NCBI GenBank assembly: GCA_043810515.1
Contig: JBDRNZ010000035.1
Span: 1 to 34,978 of the forward strand
Direction: 5' to 3'
Source of the DNA: WJKQ01 sp043810515
Lineage (GTDB): Bacteria; Patescibacteriota; Gracilibacteria; UBA1369; LOWO2-01-FULL-3
DNA: 34,978 nucleotides
Part shown: piece after piece, positions 1 to 7,646 of the stretch
Position numbering within the stretch: position 1 is the first letter of the stretch
Layout of the letters: each line of letters begins with the position of its first letter
The notes under the pieces: model-generated
Database searches by the model: none
Told to the model about the DNA's origin: nothing
What the model saw: the letters and a program-made list of their open reading frames with translations, nothing else
Translations under genes and position numbers: made by a program

Positions 1-2
1 AA

Positions 3-1304
3 AAAGGATTAACAAGAGAAAAAGTTATTAGGGAAAAATATACAAGGAAAGATGGGACTTTGACTGATAGGAGAAAACCTATTCAAGTCCCTTTCACACG
101 GGATTTGATTAGAAGTATCTTACAAAATAAAACATATATAGGGTATCGAAATAGAGGAAAGTTAATGAGATTAACTATGGATGATGATGTACATCTTATT
201 CCTTTGATAAACGATGATTTATTTAACAGAGTTCAGGAGTTAATAAAAAAGAACGATAGAGGAAAACCAGCTAATAAAGGGCAAACAACAAGCCGACAAA
301 AGCGAGTCTATCTATTGCAAGGATTGATTAAGAGTAATAACTGTGGTTATTCGATGTATGGGGCAGCAGAAAAAGGCTCAAATGATAAAATGGTTCGCAG
401 ATATTTATGTACTGGAAGGAAACAGGGAGTATGTAAATGCCCTTCTATCAGAGCCGATTATTTGGAAGAAAGACTTCTTGAATATATGGGTACTTTGAAG
501 ATTAAAAATATTGATAAAGTTGAAACTGAACTTAAAAATATTATCAAAGTTAACGCAAATGCTATTAAGGAAGCGATGATACTTGAAAAATATGATAATA
601 AAAGAAAAAAACAGTTAAAAGTTTTAGAGGAAATAATTGCAGATAATTATGATTGGAAAATAAATGAACAAGTTGAAAGCCTAAGAACTGCGATATCTGA
701 ACATGAAGCTTCAAAAAATTCAAGAAAGTCCAGTACAGTAAAATATTATGACTTTATTGAATTAAGAGAAGTACTTAAAGATGTTTCTGCTACTTTTAAG
801 AGATTACAAGAACTTGTTGCAAAAAAAGGTTTAGTGCAGATATTTTTAAAAGAAGTATTGGCAGAAAAACCTACCGCTTCTGGTTTTAGCTACCATTCGA
901 TGATTTTTCATTTGAAAGATAACGGGAAAGAACAGCCTATAAAAAGTGAATATACAGAAGAGGAATTAAATGAAGTTGCAGAGCTAAAACTATTGTTTAT
1001 GCGATTTATGGGATTACTGTTTTCAGAGGTAAGTTGTGAGTATGGAAAGGGTAATGATGTTTTGAACATTCAGATGATACCAACAGGATTATTTCTATTA
1101 CTTTTCGATAAGAAAATTGATAAGATTGAGCTTGAGGAAAGGGAAAGTAAAAAACTTAGTCGAAAAAGGCTTATTTCCCTCCCTGCCCACCAAAAAATTT
1201 CCGGCTTACCATCTTGCTTCTTTGACCTCCGGGGGGTCGTCGCCATGGGACTCGATGTACTTTTGGTGGTAGGCGATTTTTTTGTTGATGGCGCGGATGG
1301 CTGA
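3..1304 (+). CDS. Serine recombinase, C-terminal part (5' end outside the window)
   Basis: The reading frame is open from the window edge (base 3), so the N-terminal catalytic resolvase domain lies upstream and is not visible. What is seen matches the recombinase domain of large serine recombinases, around the residues PFTRDLIRSILQNKTYIG and IPLINDDLFNRVQELIKK. A zinc-ribbon-like segment follows (KSNNCGYSMYG ... YLCTGRKQGVCKC), then a charged coiled coil. The usual first CxxC of the ribbon is reduced to SNNC, so the ribbon may be degenerate. The gene is markedly more AT-rich than everything to its right, which suggests horizontal transfer. Its last ~32 codons run antisense into the 3' end of xfp, so its original stop may have been lost at the element boundary. 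Likely role: site-specific integration or excision of a mobile element whose body lies upstream. Confidence 0.8.
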   Translation, partial: KGLTREKVIREKYTRKDGTLTDRRKPIQVPFTRDLIRSILQNKTYIGYRNRGKLMRLTMDDDVHLIPLINDDLFNRVQELIKKNDRGKPANKGQTTSRQKRVYLLQGLIKSNNCGYSMYGAAEKGSNDKMVRRYLCTGRKQGVCKCPSIRADYLEERLLEYMGTLKIKNIDKVETELKNIIKVNANAIKEAMILEKYDNKRKKQLKVLEEIIADNYDWKINEQVESLRTAISEHEASKNSRKSSTVKYYDFIELREVLKDVSATFKRLQELVAKKGLVQIFLKEVLAEKPTASGFSYHSMIFHLKDNGKEQPIKSEYTEEELNEVAELKLLFMRFMGLLFSEVSCEYGKGNDVLNIQMIPTGLFLLLFDKKIDKIELEERESKKLSRKRLISLPAHQKISGLPSCFFDLRGVVAMGLDVLLVVGDFFVDGADG

Positions 1305-3578
1305 GGAGGCCTTTTTCGCAACAGCTTTGTTGGTTTTGGCGCCCTGAGTGATAAGGTCTATTGCAAGCTGATAAAAGCTGACGCCGTTTGCAATTTTTAT
1401 GTCGAACGGGGTCGTGGTCGAGCCTCTTTCCTCGTAGCCGTGAATTGAGAAGCGGGCGGAGTTTACGTATGGCCAGAGGATCTGTTCAATATCGTTTGTG
1501 TAGCCGTGATAGGCGAATACGACCGGTTTGTCGGGCGTGAAATATTTGTTTATGCCACGCTCCGTGGCACTGCTTCGCGGGTCGTCGGGGCGGAAGAAAT
1601 CGCCGAGACAGATTGAGGTTAATTCCGAGACGTTTACGTAGCGGATGCGAAGTTCAGGAACAAGAAGGCGGCAAAGCTTTACCGCGTAGAGAGCTTCCTG
1701 GGTGATGTAATCGCCGGCGGAGGCGAGGACGACGTCGGGGCGGGCGGTTGCTGCGGCGCCGCCGACCCATTCCCAAACCGCAATGCCTGTTTTGGCCTGA
1801 GAGCGTGCTTCCTTCAGGCTGAGCCACTGCGGAAGGTCGCGTTTCCCCGCAACAATCACGCAGATCGCATCTTTCTTTTTTGAGGTTTCCTCAAATGCCG
1901 CGAGGAGCGAATTCGCATCAGGCGGATAATATATCTGGCAGAAATCGCTGTGTTTCTGAAGAATATTGCTCACAAATGACGGATTCTGGTGTGAAAATCC
2001 ATTGTGATCCTGACGCCAACCAACGCTCGAAAGCAGGTAAACGGCGCTTGCAACAGGTTTTCTCCAAGGTATGCGGAAACTTTGTCTCAAAAATTTCGCG
2101 TGCTGATCAACCATGCTGTTTATGATTGTCGCAAATGCCTCGTAGCTCACAAAAATTCCGTGGCGGCCTGTCAAAATATATCCCTGAAGCCAGCCCTGCA
2201 ACGTGTGTTCGCTCAGCATTTCCATGACACGGCCGTCCGGCGCAAGAGACTCATCGGTTTTTTTAACCGGCCACATGTAGGCGCGGGAAGTCGTTTCAAA
2301 AAGCGCTTCGAGTTTGTTTGATTCTATTTCATCGGGGCAGAGCACGCGGAAAGACTTCGGATTTTTTTTGATAATGTCGCGGAGCATCGGGGCGGCTGTG
2401 ACCGTGTTTCCCTCAAATACCGAGCCTCGGGTGCGGATGCGCGTTTCGTATTTTGAAAGACGCGGAAGTTTGAGAGGTTTGTAAAAATTTCCGCCGTTTG
2501 CGTGGCGATTCATTCCGATGCGGTATTTTCCGGATGGTACAAAGCGCAGAAGGTCAGCGTGGGGCTTCCCGTTTTTGTCGAGAAGTTCACGGACGCGGTA
2601 GGTTCTGAGCCATTTTTCGACTATTTTTAAATCCTCGGGATTTTTTTTTGGATTTTCAATCGGAATCCCGTGGGAATGAAAAGATCCTTCGACCGGATGT
2701 CCATGATATTTGCGGACGCCCGTCCAGCCTTTTAAAGTTCGGAGTAGAATTACCGGCCATTTCGGCTTGAGGGCCGGTGACGCGGCGGCTCTGGCGGCGC
2801 GCTGGATGCTGCGGATTTTCTGGTATGCTTTTTCGACCGCTTCGAGCATTTTTCTTTCAACATTCGGCTGGGAAACTATGAGCGGTTCGTAACCGTATCC
2901 TTCAAAAAGTTTTTTTAATTCGGTGTCGTCCATTGTTCCGTAAATCGTGGGATTGCTGATTTTGTAGCCGTTTATGTGGACTATCGGAAGGACGGCGCCG
3001 GAAGTTTTGGGATTTAAAAATTTGTTACTGTGCCATGCTGTCGCGGTCGGGCCGGTTTCAGATTCGCCGTCGCCGACAATTGCGGCGACTATGAGATCTG
3101 GGTTGTCGAGGGCGGCGCCGAAAGCGGTTGAAAGGCTATACCCGAGTTCGCCGCCTTCAAGAATCGAGCCAGGTACGCCGGGCGTGACATGGCTTGGGAA
3201 TGGCGTATGCGGCCAGCTGAAGTCGTGGATAATTTTGCCCATTCCTTTTTTGTCGCGTGGATAATTTTTGTAAAATTCATGAAGAGTTCCTTCCGCAAAA
3301 AGATTCGCAAGAATTGCAGGCGCGCCATGGCCGGGCCCCGTTACCAGAAGAAGGTTGCATTTATGCTTGCAGATCAGATAATTCAAGTTCGCGTAAATAA
3401 AATTCAGACCCGGCACAGTTCCCCAGTGTCCGAGAATGCGGGCTTTTATATGTTCCGGCTTCAAAGATTCATCAAGCAAAAAATTATCCTTCAGGTAAAG
3501 CTGCGATGCCGCGATATAATCCGTATACCGCAGATATTTTTTCATCCAAACGAGCGCGTTCTTATCAGTTTTTGTCAT
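1206..3578 (-). CDS. xfp: Xylulose-5-phosphate/fructose-6-phosphate phosphoketolase
   Basis: A ThDP-dependent phosphoketolase that splits xylulose-5-P and/or fructose-6-P with phosphate to give acetyl-phosphate plus glyceraldehyde-3-P or erythrose-4-P. From the chosen ATG it is 790 residues, the normal family length. Seen: GHGAPA near residue 83, EGGELGYSLS near 141, the ThDP/Mg motif GDGESETGP at about 169-177, and the family-type tail YIESHGDDPPEV. An upstream in-frame GTG at 3614 would add 12 residues. I prefer the ATG because a plausible promoter (-10 at 3605-3610) would start transcription near 3598, after that GTG. The gene stands alone. It probably feeds acetate kinase-type ATP synthesis in a cell with limited central metabolism (inference). 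Substrate preference cannot be read from sequence. Confidence 0.95.
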   Translation of the reverse strand: MTKTDKNALVWMKKYLRYTDYIAASQLYLKDNFLLDESLKPEHIKARILGHWGTVPGLNFIYANLNYLICKHKCNLLLVTGPGHGAPAILANLFAEGTLHEFYKNYPRDKKGMGKIIHDFSWPHTPFPSHVTPGVPGSILEGGELGYSLSTAFGAALDNPDLIVAAIVGDGESETGPTATAWHSNKFLNPKTSGAVLPIVHINGYKISNPTIYGTMDDTELKKLFEGYGYEPLIVSQPNVERKMLEAVEKAYQKIRSIQRAARAAASPALKPKWPVILLRTLKGWTGVRKYHGHPVEGSFHSHGIPIENPKKNPEDLKIVEKWLRTYRVRELLDKNGKPHADLLRFVPSGKYRIGMNRHANGGNFYKPLKLPRLSKYETRIRTRGSVFEGNTVTAAPMLRDIIKKNPKSFRVLCPDEIESNKLEALFETTSRAYMWPVKKTDESLAPDGRVMEMLSEHTLQGWLQGYILTGRHGIFVSYEAFATIINSMVDQHAKFLRQSFRIPWRKPVASAVYLLSSVGWRQDHNGFSHQNPSFVSNILQKHSDFCQIYYPPDANSLLAAFEETSKKKDAICVIVAGKRDLPQWLSLKEARSQAKTGIAVWEWVGGAAATARPDVVLASAGDYITQEALYAVKLCRLLVPELRIRYVNVSELTSICLGDFFRPDDPRSSATERGINKYFTPDKPVVFAYHGYTNDIEQILWPYVNSARFSIHGYEERGSTTTPFDIKIANGVSFYQLAIDLITQGAKTNKAVAKKASSAIRAINKKIAYHQKYIESHGDDPPEVKEARW

Positions 3579-3604
3579 ATGGAATGAGGTAAAATTCTGG
3601 GAAA

Positions 3605-3634
3605 AGAATATCACGTATTGTGACCGGTCACAAT
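3605..3634 (-). promoter_or_regulatory. xfp promoter with an 18-bp palindromic operator
   Basis: Bases 3617-3634 form a perfect 18-bp palindrome, ATTGTGACCGGTCACAAT. On the minus strand its TTGTGA (3628-3633) can serve as a -35 box, with TATTCT (3605-3610) as a -10 box at 17-bp spacing. TGTGA/TCACA half-sites recall CRP/FNR-family operators, but the spacer is 4 bp instead of 6. Operator function is inferred from symmetry and position. Confidence 0.55.
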
Positions 3635-3744
3635 TTCACTTTATGAAGAATTTTTACCGGATTTTAGCGAGAAGCGGTTTTGGAATCGGGATCGCGATGA
3701 AAATTCTGCTTTTTGATTTTTTTGCCTGAGTCATAATATGTTTA

Positions 3745-4002
3745 CTACATACTCCTTTCTTTGAAAAGTTCCGGTGAAAGGGTGTATCTATCTTCCTGTA
3801 GCGAAGTACTGCAGCCAACCCGTCCTCTGCATTCGTCTATCAGGCAACGTATCTGTGGATGCAAATCAGGGTCGTTTTCAGCTTGTTCCAGGAGCCTAAG
3901 TTCCTCCTGCGTGCCTGTTTCGAGGATTTTTACTATGACCGCTTCCTGCGCGCGCAGTTCTTCCCTGCTATATATTCTTGGATTTTTTCTTACCGATGAC
4001 AT
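3745..4002 (-). CDS. Hypothetical small charged protein
   Basis: An 85-residue protein, mostly helical and charged (EELRAQEAVIVKIL, LRLLEQAENDPDLHPQIR), with no membrane segment and no family I recognise. Two cysteines lie in the stretch CLIDECRGRVGC. Its reality is supported by a good sigma70-type promoter directly upstream on the same strand (4026-4054), divergent from dus. No Shine-Dalgarno sequence precedes the ATG. Function unknown. Confidence 0.6.
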   Translation of the reverse strand: MSSVRKNPRIYSREELRAQEAVIVKILETGTQEELRLLEQAENDPDLHPQIRCLIDECRGRVGCSTSLQEDRYTLSPELFKERSM

Positions 4003-4016
4003 ATTTGAATATTATG

Positions 4017-4045
4017 TGGATAGTCATTACACTGTAGTTTATAAT
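4017..4045 (+). promoter_or_regulatory. Probable dus promoter, overlapping the divergent one
   Basis: A perfect TATAAT lies at 4040-4045, with a weak -35 (TGGATA, 4017-4022) at 17-bp spacing. Transcription would begin near 4052, giving a leader of roughly 14 nt before the ATG at 4066. Confidence 0.45.
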
Positions 4046-4054
4046 CAAAGTCAA
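4026..4054 (-). promoter_or_regulatory. Promoter of the 85-residue gene
   Basis: On the minus strand TTGACT (4049-4054) and TGTAAT (4026-4031) are separated by exactly 17 bp, five of six matches in each box. Expected start near 4019, about 17 nt before the ATG at 4002. It overlaps the divergent dus promoter. Confidence 0.55.
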
Positions 4055-4065
4055 ATTTTTAACAA

Positions 4066-5094
4066 ATGATGAAGGATAATTTTTACAAAAAATTGAAAAA
4101 GCCGATCGTGGGGATGGCGCCGATGGATGGTGTTACCGATGCGGCGATGCGGTATATGGTTTCCAAACACAGCAAGCCGTCTTTTGTTATGACGGAATTT
4201 ACAAATGTGGAAGGGCTGGCGCGCGGGGCTGTCAAAATGATGCCTGCCTTTTTGTATGATGAAATCGAGAGGCCGATTGTTGCGCAGCTTTTTGGGGTGG
4301 AAGTTTTGTCGTTTTATAAGGCGGCGGTGATGTTATGCGAACTCGGATTTGATGGAATTGATATAAATATGGGCTGTCCCATTCAAAAAATTGCAAAAAA
4401 AGGATCGGGCGCGGCGCTTATACGAACTCCGGAATTGGCCCGGGGAATTATCCGTTCAGTAAAAAAAGGTGTCGACGACTGGGCGGGCGGAATCAGCATG
4501 AAAAAGGCCGGTGTGCACGAAAACATTATCAAAGAAGTTGAAAAAATGCGGCATGGGAAAGCGAAACGGCGGGTAATTCCGGTGTCGGTAAAAACGCGAA
4601 TCGGCTATGACGAGGTTGCTTACGAGCAGTGGATGGAGCAACTTCTTGAGGAAAAACCTGATGCGATTTTTATGCACGGACGGACCCTGAAACAGCTTTA
4701 CCGGGGCGAGGCGGATTGGGAAATTCTCGGCAAGGCTGCGAAAATCTGCAAGGGAAGCGGGACGCTGTTTTTTGGGAACGGGGATGTTAAGTCAATGAAA
4801 GATGCTGTGGAAAAGATCAAGAAGTATGATCTGGATGGCGTTATAGTGGGACGCGCCGTGCAGGGGAATCCGTGGTTTTTTGGCGGAAAAGAACCGAGCC
4901 TAAAGCGCAAAAAAACGGCGGCTATCGAGCATTGTGAATATTTTGTGAAAATTTTTGGCGGAAAAAAACTTTTTTGCCATTTAAAAAAACATCTGGCCTG
5001 GTACATTAAAGGATTTGAGGGCGCAAGTGAGCTTAGAATGAGGCTGATGGGGGCAGAGAATCTGAGTGATGTCAGAAAAATATTAAAGTTTTAA
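4066..5094 (+). CDS. dus: tRNA-dihydrouridine synthase (Dus family)
   Basis: An FMN-dependent enzyme that reduces uridines in the tRNA D-loop to dihydrouridine. Seen: N-terminal TIM-barrel start PIVGMAPMDGVTD, the catalytic cysteine in INMGCPIQKIAKKGSG (Cys104), VKTRIGYDE, the FMN-binding HGRTLKQLYRGEADW, FGNGDVKS, and GRAVQGNPWFF. The layout is DusB/NifR3-like. A short lysine-rich insertion (around residues 145-170) sits before the VKTR strand. Two consecutive ATG codons (4066, 4069) could start it, and neither has a Shine-Dalgarno sequence. The stop overlaps the convergent archease stop by 4 nt, so the two genes share a tail-to-tail junction with no terminator between them. Confidence 0.92.
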   Translation: MMKDNFYKKLKKPIVGMAPMDGVTDAAMRYMVSKHSKPSFVMTEFTNVEGLARGAVKMMPAFLYDEIERPIVAQLFGVEVLSFYKAAVMLCELGFDGIDINMGCPIQKIAKKGSGAALIRTPELARGIIRSVKKGVDDWAGGISMKKAGVHENIIKEVEKMRHGKAKRRVIPVSVKTRIGYDEVAYEQWMEQLLEEKPDAIFMHGRTLKQLYRGEADWEILGKAAKICKGSGTLFFGNGDVKSMKDAVEKIKKYDLDGVIVGRAVQGNPWFFGGKEPSLKRKKTAAIEHCEYFVKIFGGKKLFCHLKKHLAWYIKGFEGASELRMRLMGAENLSDVRKILKF

Positions 5095-5495
5095 ATATCA
5101 AAAACTATTTTGGTTTTTAGCCATCCGTCCTTTGTTCTGGCGATGTCGGCCTCGTGAAATGTCACGGCTTTTATGTTTTTGCGAATTGCGTTTGGATGGA
5201 TTCCGTAAATCTCAGCTTCGATTTTGTTGTCCGTGAGCTGGAGAAAAAATATATCGGTATAAACTTCTTTGTAAATATCCACATTTTCAAGAACCTCGTT
5301 CAGAAAATCAATAAGCAAGATCGTGCTGTCCGGGGCCGTGACGGAAATTTCCCTTTTTATCGGAGGCTTTTCAGTGGGATTTGGAAGCATGATTTTTGAC
5401 ATTGCCTCAAGGGCCGATTTAAAAAGTTCTTCAAGCGTTTTGCCCGTTACTTCCAGCTTTATATCGGCGCTATGTTTAAGGATTTTGTATGGCAT
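5091..5495 (-). CDS. Archease
   Basis: A 134-residue protein of the archease family, which in characterised systems activates the RNA ligase RtcB by promoting its guanylylation. Seen: the N-terminal signature YKILKHSADIKLEVTGKT with the conserved Asp, SALEAMSKIM, IDFLNEVLE, the late AVTFHEADI segment and the terminal VFDI whose Asp normally helps bind metal. No rtcB lies in the window, so the partner must be elsewhere or the protein has another client. It follows DUF763 by 40 bp on the same strand and may be cotranscribed with it. Confidence 0.88.
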   Translation of the reverse strand: MPYKILKHSADIKLEVTGKTLEELFKSALEAMSKIMLPNPTEKPPIKREISVTAPDSTILLIDFLNEVLENVDIYKEVYTDIFFLQLTDNKIEAEIYGIHPNAIRKNIKAVTFHEADIARTKDGWLKTKIVFDI

Positions 5496-5535
5496 GCGGG
5501 GATATTTTAGACTATATTTTTCGATATTTAAAGGT

Positions 5536-6690
5536 TTAGGTGGGACTGAGGCGGGAAATGATTTTATTTTTTTCGGTAGGAGAGATGCGCGTGCGAAGCA
5601 CGGCTTTTCGCAGGATTTCTATGTTTTGGTCGTAGGTTTTTTTGTCCACAAAATAAGGCGTCCCGTCTTTTCCGCCGTGCGCGAAGGAATAGCGGGCCGG
5701 GTCACGATAGGAGGCGGGGGCGTTGTAGATTATTTCGGAAACGAGGGAGAGAGCGCGGACGGTTTTGGGACCGACGCCTTTTGTGGCAAGAAGATTTTCG
5801 TATGAAGAAGGCTTTTTGTCGCAAAGAAGATAAAGAATTTTTTCAAGATAACGGCTTCGTGAAAAGTCCTCGCTGACAACGGGGTGATGATGAAATTCCG
5901 TGTCGGATAATTCCAGAAGCGTGAGCTGATTTTCAGCTATTTTGAAACTTGCCATGCGCGAAAGTTTTGAGGAATGTTTTCTTAAAAGCTGAACGTCTTT
6001 CATGAGAGTGTTGTACCCGGCGGACACCATTTCGAGGGAAATATCGCGGTTTTTGCCGCTTACGCGCGATGTCATATCGAGTGTCGGTGCCTTTTTAAGC
6101 GGGTCGGACACTATTCCCGTGTGAGGCTCCTGGATCAGATCTTTTACGTTGTCCGATGACCAATGATACCGGCGCGCCGCGCGCTTTTCCTTATTCATTC
6201 CCTGCTGGACGACCGCCCAGGCGCCTGACGCCGTAAAGAAAAACGAGTGATGATAAAGCTGAAATCCGTCCTGAACGAGCGAGCTGTCGACTTTTGCGCT
6301 CATCCGCGAATTGTAAACAAGATTTTTTCCGTGCGAATCCGGAAGGCTTAATCTGTTTGACCATTCCATAATCTGGGACGGAGTTTTCATTGATGTGCGG
6401 CCTTTTCCGCCGCAGATAAAAATTCCCAAATCTTTTTCCTGAAAACGAATCGCCTCCTTAAGCGCAGCAGTAAGCGTCGTCGTCAGCCCACTCGCATTCC
6501 AGTCAAAAGCCAATACTGTTCCCAAAGACTGAAACCAGACAGGATCAGCTATGCGCCGGATGAATTCCTCCGGTCCATATTCCGCAACCAAAACCTGAAT
6601 TATTTCACGACCAAGCTTTACCATTCTCTCAAAAAGCCATTTCGGGCATTTTCCGGTATCAAGCGTAAATGTTGCGATTCCTCTTTTCAT
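5536..6690 (-). CDS. DUF763 family protein
   Basis: A 384-residue member of the DUF763 family, found in archaea and scattered bacteria, with no established function. Seen: the family-type start MKRGIATFTLDTGKCPKWL, then GPEEFIRRIADPVWFQSLG, GIFICGGKGRTS, and a helix-hairpin-helix-like element LLATKGVGPKTVRALSL near residue 295, which hints at nucleic-acid binding. I chose the ATG at 6690 because an in-frame ATG at 6741 falls inside a terminator hairpin (6711-6748) and because MKRGIATF is the usual start. A GGAAG stretch just upstream is one of very few Shine-Dalgarno-like sequences here. Pairing with archease suggests an RNA or nucleic-acid job (inference). Confidence 0.85.
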   Translation of the reverse strand: MKRGIATFTLDTGKCPKWLFERMVKLGREIIQVLVAEYGPEEFIRRIADPVWFQSLGTVLAFDWNASGLTTTLTAALKEAIRFQEKDLGIFICGGKGRTSMKTPSQIMEWSNRLSLPDSHGKNLVYNSRMSAKVDSSLVQDGFQLYHHSFFFTASGAWAVVQQGMNKEKRAARRYHWSSDNVKDLIQEPHTGIVSDPLKKAPTLDMTSRVSGKNRDISLEMVSAGYNTLMKDVQLLRKHSSKLSRMASFKIAENQLTLLELSDTEFHHHPVVSEDFSRSRYLEKILYLLCDKKPSSYENLLATKGVGPKTVRALSLVSEIIYNAPASYRDPARYSFAHGGKDGTPYFVDKKTYDQNIEILRKAVLRTRISPTEKNKIISRLSPT

Positions 6691-6710
6691 AGGGCTTCCG
6701 ATATTACCAA

Positions 6711-6748
6711 AAAAGTCATGCCACTTCCATAAGGAAAGCATGACTTTT
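6711..6748 (-). terminator. Intrinsic terminator downstream of the DUF378 gene
   Basis: AAAAGTCATGC (6711-6721) pairs perfectly with GCATGACTTTT (6738-6748) around a 16-nt loop. Read on the minus strand, the stem is followed by a T run. It lies 22 bp past the DUF378 stop. T runs flank it on both sides, so it could act in both directions. Confidence 0.6.
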
Positions 6749-6770
6749 TATTTTAATTCAGGAATGAGGT

Positions 6771-6977
6771 TTATTCTTTGCCTTTTGCAAGCATTGAAAC
6801 AAACAGGTATAAACCTGCCACTCCAACAACCACATAAACAACCTGCGCAACTGTATACATAGTCGCGAACAGATAGAATACCAGGTCGAACTGGAATAAT
6901 CCTACCAATCCCCAGTTTATCGCTCCGATAACAACCAGGATCAATGCGACCCAGTCGAGGAAGTTCAGTTTTTTCAT
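6771..6977 (-). CDS. DUF378 small membrane protein
   Basis: A 68-residue protein with two predicted transmembrane helices (LDWVALILVVIGAINWGLVGLF and a second one from AQVVYVVVGVAGLYLFV). The family hallmark IGAINWGLVG is present, as in YuzA-type DUF378 proteins. Function is unknown across the family; it probably sits in the cytoplasmic membrane. It has its own likely promoter and a terminator, so it appears to be a single-gene transcription unit downstream of tspO. Confidence 0.88.
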   Translation of the reverse strand: MKKLNFLDWVALILVVIGAINWGLVGLFQFDLVFYLFATMYTVAQVVYVVVGVAGLYLFVSMLAKGKE

Positions 6978-7007
6978 GAGTTTGGGTTAAAAAACTAAAT
7001 TGACACT

Positions 7008-7036
7008 AGTACAATGTATTTATGGAAATATGTCAA
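7008..7036 (-). promoter_or_regulatory. Probable DUF378 promoter within an inverted repeat
   Basis: Minus-strand TTGACA (7031-7036) and TGTACT (7008-7013) are 17 bp apart, placing a start about 25 nt before the ATG at 6977. The -35 box is part of a 10-bp perfect inverted repeat, TAAATTGACA at 6996-7005 and its complement at 7031-7040. This may be an operator or a chance pairing. Confidence 0.42.
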
Positions 7037-7076
7037 TTTATTGAGTTTGACGAATGTTTTGGGCGTTGTGTGGCTT

Positions 7077-7589
7077 TCAGAAGTTCAAAATAACTATCTG
7101 GTAGTTCAGATACGTCGCGAAGCCCACCCAGATGAGGTAAGGCAGGAGCAGAACCGATGCGGCGCGCGAGATTTTCCAGCTCAGGATCACGAGAATTAGA
7201 ATCGTCATTTCCAGAACAATAATTTCCGCGAATGATTCCAGTACCAGGCTTTTTGCAAAGAAAAGATAAGTCCAGAGTACGTTTAAAATTGCGTTGATGA
7301 AAAGCACAGCAACCGCCCAGTGAAAGCGGGACGCCGATTTTCTATTCAACAAAAACGAGAAAAATCCTTGTGGCGAAGTGCCTTTATTCCAGACCAGCAG
7401 AGCAGCAATTGTAGTGAAAACGAAGATCGCTGTCCACGCGAGAGGAAATGCCCAGCCCGGCGGCGTGAGATCAGGCTTCAGCACTCCGAAGTTGTACCAG
7501 GGCATGCCCAGGTCCGTGAAATACCTGCCCGCCAGCGCGACCAGTATTGTGATAAGCGGAATAATGACATGGTTTGGTTTCAGTTTCAT
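7077..7589 (-). CDS. tspO: TspO/MBR family membrane protein
   Basis: A 170-residue tryptophan-rich sensory or translocator protein with five predicted membrane helices. Seen: the conserved WYNFGVLKPDLTPPGWAFPLAW in helices 1-2, INAILNVLWTYLFF in helix 3, LLLPYLIWVGFATYLN in helix 5. Family members bind porphyrins and related ligands; the bacterial role is regulatory or photoprotective where studied. An in-frame TTG at 7613 would add eight residues, but the ATG at 7589 leaves the normal N-terminus. It is followed about 100 bp later by the DUF378 gene on the same strand. Confidence 0.93.
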   Translation of the reverse strand: MKLKPNHVIIPLITILVALAGRYFTDLGMPWYNFGVLKPDLTPPGWAFPLAWTAIFVFTTIAALLVWNKGTSPQGFFSFLLNRKSASRFHWAVAVLFINAILNVLWTYLFFAKSLVLESFAEIIVLEMTILILVILSWKISRAASVLLLPYLIWVGFATYLNYQIVILNF

Positions 7590-7646
7590 AGAATGAGAAT
7601 TAAGGTTGACCAAACTATATCACAACGTGGGAGAGTTTGTTGAGGG

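Noticed and set aside
1880..3587. Plus-strand frames of 80-132 codons opposite xfp
   Set aside because: The minus strand encodes an intact phosphoketolase with all motifs; these are GC-driven antisense frames.
3579..3614. GTG at 3614 as the xfp start
   Set aside because: It lies upstream of the predicted transcription start and adds residues not typical of the family; the ATG at 3578 gives normal length.
6691..6741. ATG at 6741 as the DUF763 start
   Set aside because: It falls in the stem of the DUF378 terminator, and the extra 17 residues precede the conserved MKRGIATF start.
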